Positions 8,175 through 15,953 are shown, counted from the first letter of the stretch. The stretch: DNA of 64,000 bases from Nesterenkonia populi (GCF_007994735.1 NZ_VOIL01000001.1:2356001-2420000); one strand, 5' to 3'. The notes: generated by a model from the sequence alone, not told the origin. Numbers and translations: made by a program.

Positions 8175-9185
8175 TTACCGCGGCAGGCGGACGGACGCCG
8201 GGACCAGAGTGCCGCCAGGGGCTCGGCCGGGGGCGGGGCCGGCCTCCAGCCTCTCGATGAGCCGCTCAGCGCAGGCCGCGCCCAGCGCCCGGGCGGGCAG
8301 GTCCACGTACCCGACCTCCGGCGTCTCCGAGAGCACCCCGTCGACGTCGGGCCCCGCGCTGGCGAAGCGGACCTCCCGCCCCGGCATGGCCTCCAGAAGC
8401 AGCTCCCGGCCGGCCAGCACCCCGTAGGGGCTGGAGACGAGCATGAAGTCGGCATCGCCGTGAGCCTCGAGCAGTTGTCGGATGACCTGGCGAAAACCGT
8501 CCTTGTCGTCCCAGCCGCCGAATCGCACGTACCCGTGGGCAGGCTCCACACCCAGGTCAGCGGCCCAGGCCTCGAAGACCTCACGCAGCAGATTGCCCCA
8601 CCCGGAGTGCTCGTCCGGGGCCACCAGCAGCGGCCGGCTCACACCCCGCTCCTCCTCTGCGGCCAGAAGCTCGTTGACTGCCCTGCGGTGATCCACGGCG
8701 ACGACTTCGCACTCGGGCAGGCCCGGAGGCAGGTGCTCGCCGGCGACGACCGGCAGCGGCGAGAGCATCAGCTCGCGCGCGCGCAGGTCGTCGCTGAGCG
8801 GGTCCACCACAATCACCCCGTCCACTCGGGGAGCGGTGCTGCGGGGCACCTGGGTGTTGGCGGAGAGGATGGAGACGTCATAGTCGTGGCGCTGCCCCAC
8901 CTCCAGCACCCCGGCGAAGAACTGGCGGAAATATGGCTTGTCGAGCTGCTCGGTGGGTGACTGACGGTGCAGGCCGATGGTGCGGGTCCGCCCGGTGCGC
9001 AGCCCGGAGGCGAGCGCGTTGGCCACGTACCCCAGCTCAGAGGCGACGTCGGCGACCTTCCGACGGGTCTCCTCGGTGATCCGTCCGCGGCCGGAGAGGG
9101 CATCCGAGGCGGTTCCCACCGAAACGCCGGCCTGCTCGGCCACGTCCTTCAGCCGCACGCGGCGAGGCTGGCGGGAGTCAGGCAT
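8175..9185 (-). CDS. LacI-family transcriptional regulator
   Basis: A 336-residue regulator. The N-terminal helix-turn-helix is clear (VRLKDVAEQAGVSVGTASDALSG, about residues 10-32), followed by the hinge (GYVANALASGLRTGRTRTIGL) and a periplasmic-binding-protein-like sensor domain. It is the obvious candidate to bind the three palindromes at 6691, 8118 and 13010, which flank it on both sides. No palindrome precedes the gene itself, so autoregulation is not evident. The promoter may give a leaderless transcript: TATAGT lies 7 bp upstream of the ATG. The inducer is unknown but is probably the transported guanidino compound or its product. Confidence 0.92.
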   Translation of the reverse strand: MPDSRQPRRVRLKDVAEQAGVSVGTASDALSGRGRITEETRRKVADVASELGYVANALASGLRTGRTRTIGLHRQSPTEQLDKPYFRQFFAGVLEVGQRHDYDVSILSANTQVPRSTAPRVDGVIVVDPLSDDLRARELMLSPLPVVAGEHLPPGLPECEVVAVDHRRAVNELLAAEEERGVSRPLLVAPDEHSGWGNLLREVFEAWAADLGVEPAHGYVRFGGWDDKDGFRQVIRQLLEAHGDADFMLVSSPYGVLAGRELLLEAMPGREVRFASAGPDVDGVLSETPEVGYVDLPARALGAACAERLIERLEAGPAPGRAPGGTLVPASVRLPR

Positions 9186-9192
9186 GGGGCCA

Positions 9193-9198
9193 ACTATA
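9193..9198 (-). promoter_or_regulatory. -10 box of the lacI-type gene, probably leaderless
   Basis: TATAGT on the minus strand, 7 bp before the ATG at 9185. Transcription would begin at or next to the start codon. No ribosome-binding site is visible between the two, which fits a leaderless mRNA as is common in actinobacteria. Confidence 0.5.
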
Positions 9199-9264
9199 AG
9201 CCGACGCCCAGATCACACGGACGGGCCGTCCACGATCCGGACAGCGCCATTCACGCTGCTCCCT

Positions 9265-10068
9265 TCAGGAGATGGGCTTCACGGCGCGGATGCGGTACTG
9301 CATCTGGACCCGGTGGCCGGGGGCCACACCGTACTCCTGGTCGGCCTCCTTCAGCTCAGGCAGCTCCTCCGCAGTGACCTCGGCGAAGCCTGCGGCGCGG
9401 ATCCGGTCAGCGAAGGCTCCGATCGAGCCGGCCTCGGCCAGCGGCAGGTCCTGCTCCTGGCCCTGGTAGGCCCGGCGGAAGTCCTGCCCGCGCGCGCCGG
9501 AATGATCCTCCTCATGCTCATGGGCGATCAGCCCCTCGGGGAACCAGAGGGAGTCGACGGCGACGAGGACGCCGCCGGGCTTGAGGATGCGCAGCCACTC
9601 GGCGAGCGCCTGGTCCGGCGTCCGCAGCGTCCAGAGAACATAGCGGGCTGTGAGCGCGTCGAAGGCGGCGTCGTCGAACTGGGGCCCGGCGGCGTCGCCG
9701 AATCCGAACATCGGGTTGGCGGAGTAGCCGGAGCGGCGTCGCGCCTCGGCGAGCATCCCTTCTGCGAGGTCGATGCCGGTGACTCTGTGTCCCATCCCGG
9801 CGAGCAGGAAGGCGACGGCGCCGGAGCCGGTGCCGAGGTCCAGCACCTGGGAGGGGGGCTGCGGCAGCCCGGCGCTCCAGATCCCCTCCCAGACGGAGGA
9901 CTCGCCCTCGGCTTCGCGGCGCTGGGCCTGGTATGCCTCGTACTCGCCGGCCCAGCGGGACCAGTACTCGCTGATGCGGCGCTGCTCGTCGCTCTGGGCG
10001 GCCACAGGGTCCCCCTTCTCGGCGGGGGTGAGCTTCACGTCCTTGGCGAGCTCGGATGCGTTCTTCAT
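9265..10068 (-). CDS. Class I SAM-dependent methyltransferase in the metal-type ABC operon
   Basis: A 267-residue Rossmann methyltransferase. Motif I is VLDLGTGSGAVAFLLAGMGHRVTGIDLAEGML (about residues 94-125). The post-motif region has DALTARYVLWTLRTPDQALAEWLRILKPGGVLVAVD, as in small-molecule methyltransferases of the Methyltransf_11/25 type. The ATG overlaps the stop of the ABC ATPase gene by 4 bp, so it is made together with the importer. A methyltransferase tied to a FecCD-type importer suggests that the imported chelate is modified, or that a chelator is made, but no further biosynthetic gene is present. Substrate unknown. Confidence 0.85.
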   Translation of the reverse strand: MKNASELAKDVKLTPAEKGDPVAAQSDEQRRISEYWSRWAGEYEAYQAQRREAEGESSVWEGIWSAGLPQPPSQVLDLGTGSGAVAFLLAGMGHRVTGIDLAEGMLAEARRRSGYSANPMFGFGDAAGPQFDDAAFDALTARYVLWTLRTPDQALAEWLRILKPGGVLVAVDSLWFPEGLIAHEHEEDHSGARGQDFRRAYQGQEQDLPLAEAGSIGAFADRIRAAGFAEVTAEELPELKEADQEYGVAPGHRVQMQYRIRAVKPIS

Positions 10069-10841
10069 AGGGGCGACTCCTTCGGGGTGCGGCGGAAGAG
10101 CAGCTGAGTGGTGGAGTCCTCAGCGGCGACCCGCTCAATGCTGACGTGGTAGACGGGCTCGATGGTGTCTTTGGTGAGGACCTCCTCCGGGCTGCCCTCG
10201 GCGTACAGCCGCCCGTGCGAGAGCAGCACGATGCTGTCGCAGTAGCGGGCGGCGAGGTTGAGGTCGTGCAGCACGACGACGGCGGTGATCCCCAGCTCTC
10301 TGACCAGGTGGAGGACCTGGTGCTGGTAGCTGATGTCGAGGTGGTTGGTGGGCTCGTCCAGCAGGAGGCATTCGGCCTGCTGAGCCAGCGCTCGGGCGAT
10401 CAGCACCCGCTGCTTCTCACCTCCGGAGAGTCCGCTGAACTCGCGGTCGGCCAGATGCAGCAGGCCCACACGTTCCAGAGCGTCGGCGGCGAGGCGCTCG
10501 TCCTCGGGCCCCTGCCGGCTGAACATTCCGAGGTGCGGGGTGCGGCCGAGCAGCACGATGTCCGCCACGGAGAGCATCAGGTCGCTGGGGGGCTCCTGCA
10601 CGACGACGGCGACCCGCTGGGCCAGCCTCTTCGGGGGGATCCGGCGCACGTCCTCGCCGTTGAGCTCGACTCTGCCGGCGTCGGGCGCCAGCGCCCCGTA
10701 GAGGGCGCGCAGCAGGGTGGTCTTCCCACTGCCGTTGGGGCCGGTCAGCCCCACCACCTCGCCCTTTCCGGCCCGCAGGGACACCCCGTGCAGGACGGGC
10801 CTGTCCCTGTAAGAATGGGTGAGCTCGAAAGCCTCCAGCAT
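10065..10841 (-). CDS. ABC transporter ATPase, FecE/FhuC/BtuD type
   Basis: A 258-residue ATP-binding subunit. Walker A is GPNGSGKTT, the Q-loop is VVVQEPP, the signature is LSGGEKQRVLIARA, and Walker B is CLLLDEPTNHLD, all typical of siderophore, haem and cobalamin importers. The ATG shares one base with the stop of the binding-protein gene (TGATG). It works with the permease at 11871-12965 and the lipoprotein at 10841-11854. Family members import ferric siderophores, haem, vitamin B12 or other metal chelates. Confidence 0.93.
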   Translation of the reverse strand: MLEAFELTHSYRDRPVLHGVSLRAGKGEVVGLTGPNGSGKTTLLRALYGALAPDAGRVELNGEDVRRIPPKRLAQRVAVVVQEPPSDLMLSVADIVLLGRTPHLGMFSRQGPEDERLAADALERVGLLHLADREFSGLSGGEKQRVLIARALAQQAECLLLDEPTNHLDISYQHQVLHLVRELGITAVVVLHDLNLAARYCDSIVLLSHGRLYAEGSPEEVLTKDTIEPVYHVSIERVAAEDSTTQLLFRRTPKESPL

Positions 10842-11854
10842 CAGTCCTCCTCCTGCTGGAAGCGTTCTGAGATCTGCTCCAGTCCGTCCACCGCGAGAGG
10901 GGTGGCCGGCTCGGTGAAGTTGAAGAGCTGAGCGTGGATCTCGCCCTCCTGCACCGCTGTCATCGTTTCGGCGCCGGGAATCTCAGTGATGGCCTCCTCC
11001 ACGCCGTCGGCGTCGCCCTGATAGAGGAGGATGAGCACGTCCGGGTCCCGGTCCACGAGCTCTTCGACCTGGACTTCGAAGACGCGCTCGTCGGCGTCGG
11101 CGAAGACGTTCTCGAACCCGGCGGCCTCCAGCTGGGGCTGTGCCATGGAGCGGCTCCCGTAGGCGTAGGAGCTGCCGCCGCCGACGCCCGGGTAGAGGAC
11201 CGCTGCGGTGCGGTCCTCATCCTCAGCGTTCTCGGCGACGGCGTCCGTCCGGGCCTCCAGCTCGGCGATGAGGTCCTCGGCGGCCCCCTGCTCGCCGAAG
11301 ATCTCACCGTAGGTCTCAATCTCCGCGTAGAGCGCGTCGTAGGAGGCCTCAGCAGCGGGCTCGGGGCAGTAGAGCTCCTGGATGAGCATGCTGACCCCGG
11401 CCGGCTCGAGGCCCTCCCGCTCCACACCGTCGGGCTGGCCGAGTGCGAGGTCCGGCTCGTGGGCCACGACCTCCTCCTGGGAGATCATCAGGTGCCCGGA
11501 GGCGTCGAGGTCTTCGGAGAGGGACTCGATCTCCTGGACCTGACGGTGGAGCTCGTCGTCGTAGTACTCCGCGGGGAAGTCTCCGGCGCGGGCGACCACC
11601 CGGTCCATCAGGCCCAGGCTGTCCAGGATGGTCACAGGGGCGGTCTCCAGGAGGATGATCCGTTCGGGCTCCTCGTCAAAGGTGACCTCCTGCCCGCAGT
11701 TCTCGATGGTCAGCGGGTAGTGGTGGCCGGCGCCTTCCCGGTTCTCCTCTTCGGGGGATGCGGCACCGTCACCGCCGCAGGCGGTCAGGGCGAGGACGGC
11801 GATGCCGACGGCGAGCGCTCGGCCTGATCTGGGCCCGGGGAGGGTGCGATGCAT
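10841..11854 (-). CDS. Metal-chelate binding lipoprotein (FecB/BtuF-like)
   Basis: Periplasmic-binding lipoprotein of the TroA/FecB fold, 337 residues from ATG 11854. This start has GAGAGGA 7 bp upstream and is preferred to an upstream in-frame start at 11887 that would run into the permease gene. The lipobox is LALTACGG. Then come YPLTIENCGQEVTFDEEPERIILLE, the classic first strand of this family, and a typical VQVEELVDRDPDVLILL segment. The mature part is acidic. It delivers ligand to the FecCD-type permease encoded just upstream, with which it overlaps by 11 codons when the longer start is used. Confidence 0.9.
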   Translation of the reverse strand: MHRTLPGPRSGRALAVGIAVLALTACGGDGAASPEEENREGAGHHYPLTIENCGQEVTFDEEPERIILLETAPVTILDSLGLMDRVVARAGDFPAEYYDDELHRQVQEIESLSEDLDASGHLMISQEEVVAHEPDLALGQPDGVEREGLEPAGVSMLIQELYCPEPAAEASYDALYAEIETYGEIFGEQGAAEDLIAELEARTDAVAENAEDEDRTAAVLYPGVGGGSSYAYGSRSMAQPQLEAAGFENVFADADERVFEVQVEELVDRDPDVLILLYQGDADGVEEAITEIPGAETMTAVQEGEIHAQLFNFTEPATPLAVDGLEQISERFQQEED

Positions 11855-11870
11855 GAAGGGTCCTCTCAGC

Positions 11871-12965
11871 TCACAGCGTGCGCGCATACATGCGGCGGAT
11901 CAGGATCAGCAGGAAGGGGGCGCCCACCAGGGCGGTGATGATGCCGATCGGCAGCTCGCGGGGCTGCATGAGCACCCGGGCCCCTGCGTCGGCCCAGATC
12001 AGCAGGATCGCGCCCAGCAGCGCCACCACCGGGATGAGACGGCCGTGGGCTGCTCCGACCAGGCGGCGCCCGAGGTGCGGGACCACCAGCCCGACGAATC
12101 CGACGGCGCCGGCGGCCGCGACCACTGCACCGGTGCAGAGTGAGACCACGGTGAGCAGCTGCACTCGGGCCGCCACCGGAGGGACCCCCAGGGCCCGGGC
12201 GGTCTCGTCCCCGATGGACAGCGCATCCAGCCGACGGGACCACAGGACGAGGAGCGCGGTGCTGGTCAGGGCAACGGCGAGGACCAGCACCAGGAAGGCG
12301 TCCCAGCGGGCCAGCGCGAGGGATCCCAGCAGCCAGAACATCACTGAGCGGGAGCCTTCAGCGTTGTCTGAGGCGAAGATGAGGAAGCTGGTGGCGGCTG
12401 AGAGCGCGTAGCCGACGGCGATGCCGGCCAGCAGCAGGCGGATCGAGGTGACCTGCCCGTTGGCCCGGGCGAGGAAGAACACCAGCAGGGAGGCGCCCAA
12501 CGCGCCGACGAACGCGCTCAGGGGAAGAGCGTACTGCCCTGCTCCGGCGGCGAAGCCGAAGAGGATGGAGGCCGCCGCCCCGGTGGAGGCGCCCCCTGAG
12601 ATTCCGAGGATGTAGGGGTCGGCGAGGATGTTGCGGACCATGCCCTGCAGAGCCGCGCCGCAGATCGCCAGGCCAGCGCCGACCGCCAGGCCCAGCAGCA
12701 CCCGGGGCACACGCATCTCCCAGACGATGGAGCGCTCGGAGTCGGTCCAGGTCTGCTCCACGGGAAGGCCGAGGCTGTGCCCGATGATGCCCAGCACGGT
12801 GGAGGGGGCGATGCTCACCGGACCGATGCCCACGCACAGGGCGACGGTGATGCAGAGGAAGGCTGCGAGCCCGACTGTCCAGAGAGCGGCCCGGCGGCGC
12901 GCGCCGCTGGCGAGGCCCTCGTTCGACGGGGCCCCGAGACTCTGAGATTCGGCTTTCTGCAACAT
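11871..12965 (-). CDS. ABC permease, FecCD/BtuC type
   Basis: A 364-residue, about 10-span permease. Family motifs: RVPRVLLGLAVGAGLAICGAALQGMVRNILADPYILGISGGAS, LLLAGIAV, and the coupling-helix region PHLGRRLVGAAHGRLIPVVALLGAILL with ELPIGIITALVGAPFLLILIRR at the end. It heads the operon permease, lipoprotein, ATPase, methyltransferase. Its upstream region carries a LacI-type operator (13010-13027) identical to that of the ureohydrolase, and a second inverted repeat spanning its start codon (12958-12972). The ligand is not determined; iron siderophore, cobalamin and nickel/cobalt chelate are all possible. Confidence 0.93.
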   Translation of the reverse strand: MLQKAESQSLGAPSNEGLASGARRRAALWTVGLAAFLCITVALCVGIGPVSIAPSTVLGIIGHSLGLPVEQTWTDSERSIVWEMRVPRVLLGLAVGAGLAICGAALQGMVRNILADPYILGISGGASTGAAASILFGFAAGAGQYALPLSAFVGALGASLLVFFLARANGQVTSIRLLLAGIAVGYALSAATSFLIFASDNAEGSRSVMFWLLGSLALARWDAFLVLVLAVALTSTALLVLWSRRLDALSIGDETARALGVPPVAARVQLLTVVSLCTGAVVAAAGAVGFVGLVVPHLGRRLVGAAHGRLIPVVALLGAILLIWADAGARVLMQPRELPIGIITALVGAPFLLILIRRMYARTL

Positions 12966-12972
12966 TGTTGCA
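12958..12972. promoter_or_regulatory. Inverted repeat spanning the permease start codon (Nur/Fur-like box)
   Basis: TGCAA-CATTG-TTGCA is a perfect 7+1+7 inverted repeat centred on 12965, the first base of the permease ATG. From memory, the actinobacterial nickel repressor Nur binds TTGCAA-N5-TTGCAA, and this site agrees in 10 of 12 arm positions. It may instead be a site for another dimeric regulator or a chance repeat. Confidence 0.4.
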
Positions 12973-13009
12973 TCAAGCCTAAGGCCATCCGATTACGGCA
13001 CTGTTTCAC

Positions 13010-13027
13010 TGGCGAAACGTTTCGTCA
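13010..13027. promoter_or_regulatory. LacI-type operator, copy 3 (metal-type ABC operon)
   Basis: TGGCGAAACGTTTCGTCA, identical over 18 bases to the core of copy 1 before the ureohydrolase. It lies 44 bp upstream of the FecCD-type permease ATG, and TTGACG is again formed in the direction of that gene. This is the evidence that the chelate importer belongs to the same regulon as the ureohydrolase and the MFS. Confidence 0.8.
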
Positions 13028-13029
13028 AG

Positions 13030-13164
13030 GCTTCCGGCTTCTGGCTGGTGAGCCGGTATCTGAACCTGGACACCAAGCAGACCTTCGCCTCCTGGACCGT
13101 GATGCAGACCCTGCTGGCGGGCACAGCGTTCGCCGTGATTCTGCCGGTCTCCCTCGTCCTCTGA
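13030..13164 (+). pseudogene. 3' relic of a GntP-family gluconate permease
   Basis: The plus strand encodes, up to TGA 13164, about 44 residues that match the C-terminus of GntP-type permeases: SGFWLVSRYLNLDTKQTF, then ASWTVMQTLLAGTAFAVILPVSLVL. The intact GntP at 27207-28568 ends in the same pattern (NDSFFWVVSQL...). Homology begins just after the LacI-type operator, and there is no start or body of the gene. It therefore looks like the remaining tail of a gene replaced by the minus-strand cluster. Confidence 0.6.
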
Positions 13165-13252
13165 GGAAAAACCGCGCGCCGCCGAAAGGTCCGTCCGGGG
13201 CGGACCTGCCATCGTCCAGCCATTGCTCAGGCCTCCTGCCTAGCGTAGGCGA

Positions 13253-14305
13253 ATGGGTGCATCGATGAAGGTCAAAGGTTCTGCAGCAGTGATCACCGGG
13301 GCATCGTCAGGCATCGGCCGGGCCGCAGCACTGCGGTTCGCCAAGGCGGGTGCCGATGTCGTTCTCGCCGCCCGGCGGGAAGAGGCGCTGAAAGAGGTCG
13401 CCGACGAATGCCGTGAGCATGGCGTGCGTGCCCTGGTGGTCCCCCTGGACGTCACCGATGCCGAGGCCGTCCAGGCGCTGGGCGACCATGCGGCGGAAGC
13501 CTTCGGGCGCATCGACATCTGGGTCAACAACGCCGCCGTCTCACTGTTCGGCTCACTGAGCAGCACCCCCGCAGAGGATTTCCGCCGGGTCCTGGACGTC
13601 AACATCATGGGCTATGTGAACGGCGCCCGCGCCGCGCTGAAGCACTTCCGTCCCCAAAGGCGAGGCGTGCTCATCAATGTCTCTTCGGTGGTGGGCGAGG
13701 TCCCGCAGCCCTTCACAGCCTCCTACTCCATCTCCAAGGCCGGCATCAACGCGCTCTCGGCCAGTATCCGCTCCGAGCTGCTCCTGGAGAAGCTCGAGGG
13801 CGTCCATGTAGTCACCGTGCTGCCCCCGACCGTTGACACTCCCCTGTTCGGCCAGGTGGCCAACTACACAGGACGCCGCGTAGTGCCCATGCCTCCGGTC
13901 TACTCGCCCCAGCGCGTGGCCGACACCATCCTGATGGGCGCCAAGAAGCCCCGGCATGAGATGCCCGTCGGCCAGGCGGCCCGTCAGATGATCGCGCAGC
14001 ACCGGGCGTCCCCCGCCACGACGGAGAAGCTGATGGCAGCGCAGGTGGACAAAAAGCACCTCTCCCGCAAGGAGCCCTCCCCCGCAACCAAGGGCAACCT
14101 CTACGAATCCGCGCCGCTCGAGACTGCTGAAGTCCAGGGCGGCTGGGGCGGCCGCAGGCGACAGGCCAAACGGCGTGCCCTGACCGGAGCGGTCCTGGCC
14201 GGAGGCACAGTGGTCGCCGTGCCCGTGGCGGCGGCGGCCGGCAAGGCGGCTGCGGCCGCGCTGAGAGCCGCGTCCCTCAGCGGCAGTCGGAGCAGAGGCC
14301 GGTGA
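13253..14305 (+). CDS. Short-chain dehydrogenase/reductase with C-terminal extension
   Basis: NAD(P)-dependent oxidoreductase of the classical SDR family. The cofactor loop is TGASSGIG (about residue 16), the structural motif is NNAAVS, and the catalytic residues are Ser in INVSSV and Tyr/Lys in SYSISKAG. Residues 1-250 form the Rossmann domain. The tail of about 100 residues is basic and ends with a hydrophobic Ala/Val segment (ALTGAVLAGGTVVAVPVAAAAGKAAAAAL), a possible membrane anchor found in some actinobacterial SDRs. ATG 13253 and ATG 13265 are both possible starts. The 3' end overlaps the convergent Fur-family gene by 29 bp. Substrate unknown. Confidence 0.88.
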   Translation: MGASMKVKGSAAVITGASSGIGRAAALRFAKAGADVVLAARREEALKEVADECREHGVRALVVPLDVTDAEAVQALGDHAAEAFGRIDIWVNNAAVSLFGSLSSTPAEDFRRVLDVNIMGYVNGARAALKHFRPQRRGVLINVSSVVGEVPQPFTASYSISKAGINALSASIRSELLLEKLEGVHVVTVLPPTVDTPLFGQVANYTGRRVVPMPPVYSPQRVADTILMGAKKPRHEMPVGQAARQMIAQHRASPATTEKLMAAQVDKKHLSRKEPSPATKGNLYESAPLETAEVQGGWGGRRRQAKRRALTGAVLAGGTVVAVPVAAAAGKAAAAALRAASLSGSRSRGR

Positions 14306-14729
14306 GGGTGGACTGGTGGAGGTCCAGCTGAAAGCCGGCTGCGGCGTCCACCGCCTCGACGGCGGTGGCGAAGCTCTCCGGAGGCAGGGCGACGACGGCT
14401 TGGCAGCCGCGGCAGTGCCCGTGCAGGTGGGTTGAGGTGGCCAGGTGGTACGACGCAGCCTCCCCGGCCAGCTGCCGGACAGCCACAATGCCCAGCTCAG
14501 CGAAGCGCTCCAACGCCCGGTAGGCCGTGGTGCGGTGGACGCCCCGGTCGGTCAGCCGCTCAGCGACCTCATCGGCGGAGAGATGGCGATGATGCTCCTC
14601 CAGCACCTGGAGGACAGCCCGCCGGGCAGCGGTGGCCCGCTCCCCCTGACGCCGCAGCTCCTCCAGGGCAGCCTCGACCAGCTCACCCCCCTCCCCGCGG
14701 TGGTGATGATGGTGGGCGTGCCCGCTCAT
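14277..14729 (-). CDS. Fur-family metalloregulator (Zur-like)
   Basis: A 150-residue repressor with winged-helix DNA-binding domain (RATAARRAVLQVLEEHHRHLSADEVAERL, RTTAYRALERF) and a dimerization/metal domain carrying the HLHGHCRGCQ motif and a second CxxC at LCSDC, the structural zinc site of Zur/Fur proteins. The N-terminus has a His run (GHAHHHHHRG). The ATG at 14729 overlaps the stop of the TetR gene by 4 bp, so it is the last gene of the urea-transport transcript. Of Fur paralogues it most resembles Zur. Nickel sensing (Nur) is conceivable from the neighbourhood, but the C4 zinc site argues for a Zur-like protein. Confidence 0.85.
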   Translation of the reverse strand: MSGHAHHHHHRGEGGELVEAALEELRRQGERATAARRAVLQVLEEHHRHLSADEVAERLTDRGVHRTTAYRALERFAELGIVAVRQLAGEAASYHLATSTHLHGHCRGCQAVVALPPESFATAVEAVDAAAGFQLDLHQSTLTGLCSDCR

Positions 14730-15325
14730 CCGTTCGCCGCCCGGGACCGAAGCGGGTTCAGCACAGCCTCGGCCGCCCAAGCGGCGGCGTCGGCGATGTC
14801 CGCCGGAGACATCCCGAACTCCCGCTGCAGGGCGGCCCAGGCCCCCGCCGAATCCAAATGGCAGAGCGCTGCCAGGGTCTGCTGCCGCTCGCGCGCGCCC
14901 ATATCCGGGATCTCGGCGGCCAGCAGCTGCTCCAGGTGCGCCCGCGACGGCACCGGGTCGGCGCCGTCGGGCCCGCGCATCATCGTTTCGGCCACCAGGA
15001 ACGCCAGCTCGGGCCGCTGGCTGTAGGCGGACATCGTCTGCCGCAGAGCCAGGGGCAGGTCGAAGATCGAGTCGTAGCTGGGGCGCACGAAGACCGCTTG
15101 GTCTGCCCAGGTCACCGCCCCCAGCAGCAGCTCGGATCGGGTGCCGTAGTGCCGGAATATGGTCCGCTCCCCCACCCCGGCGCGCCGGGCGATCAGCTTC
15201 AGGGAGACATCATCGGTGCCGAGCTCCTCGATCAGCTCCACATAGGCGGCGAGGATCTCCGCGGAGGTGCGGGACAGCCCCAGCCGCTCAACGATCACCT
15301 CAGCCTCGAGTGCCTGCCCGATCAT
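14726..15325 (-). CDS. TetR-family transcriptional regulator
   Basis: A 199-residue protein with an N-terminal TetR helix-turn-helix (SLKLIARRAGVGERTIFRHYGTRSELLLGAV, about residues 40-70) and an all-helical ligand domain. Its fold and length match the neighbouring TetR at 15351-15953, including the LCHLDSAGAWAALQREFGMS / LCYFASAQFWARCRAAFGMS segment. The two are a tandem duplication and may form heterodimers or divide the control of urea and nitrogen uptake. It lies 25 bp downstream of its paralogue and overlaps the Fur-family gene. No operator could be recognised. Confidence 0.88.
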   Translation of the reverse strand: MIGQALEAEVIVERLGLSRTSAEILAAYVELIEELGTDDVSLKLIARRAGVGERTIFRHYGTRSELLLGAVTWADQAVFVRPSYDSIFDLPLALRQTMSAYSQRPELAFLVAETMMRGPDGADPVPSRAHLEQLLAAEIPDMGARERQQTLAALCHLDSAGAWAALQREFGMSPADIADAAAWAAEAVLNPLRSRAANG

Positions 15326-15350
15326 CGCTGCATCACCGCCTCGCTCCCGT

Positions 15351-15953
15351 TCACTGCCCAGCGCCCGCCAGCGCCTGCTGAGGCCAGGTTCCCTCCGGAG
15401 CGGCGGCGAGCACCTGCCCAGCCGCGGTGCGGAAGCTGGCCGCAGCGTCTTCGGCGCTCATTCCGAAGGCCGCCCGGCAGCGGGCCCAGAACTGGGCGGA
15501 CGCGAAGTAGCACAGCGCCGAGGCGGTGCGGCGCCGGTCCCGACCGTTGAGCCCCGGCGCTGACTCCTCGAGCAGCGCTCCCACCGCCGCGGAGAAGAAG
15601 GATCCCGCTCCGCCGGCCGGGGATTCCGCACCCACCGGGGAGAGGGAGGCTGAGCGAGCAAGGATGACCGCCTCAGCCGGGTGCTGCGCGAAGGCTGCGA
15701 AGCGTGCCGCCACCGCGTCGTAGAGTCCCTCCCAGCTGGTGAACGCGGCCGGGGCGAAGAGGCGCGACTCCAGGTCGAGCGCCACCCGGACCAGCAGGTG
15801 CGCGCGGGTGGGGAAGTGCCGGTAGACGGTGCGCTCGGAGACGCCGACGGCGGAGCCGAGGTCCTTGTAGGTGATCTCGTCGAACCCGATCCGGCCCAGC
15901 TGGGCCGCGGCGGCGGCGACGATGGCGGATGCAGTGTCAGCGGCGTCGCTCAT
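15351..15953 (-). CDS. TetR-family transcriptional regulator, paralogue of the next gene
   Basis: A 200-residue TetR protein. Helix-turn-helix: ITYKDLGSAVGVSERTVYRHFPTRAHLLV. The first 17 bp of the gene overlap the end of the NCS1 permease gene, so it is read from the same message as urtABCDE. The ligand domain is Ala-rich with no recognisable subfamily. AmtR, the nitrogen regulator of related actinobacteria, is also a TetR, but I see no specific AmtR hallmark. Confidence 0.88.
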   Translation of the reverse strand: MSDAADTASAIVAAAAAQLGRIGFDEITYKDLGSAVGVSERTVYRHFPTRAHLLVRVALDLESRLFAPAAFTSWEGLYDAVAARFAAFAQHPAEAVILARSASLSPVGAESPAGGAGSFFSAAVGALLEESAPGLNGRDRRRTASALCYFASAQFWARCRAAFGMSAEDAAASFRTAAGQVLAAAPEGTWPQQALAGAGQ

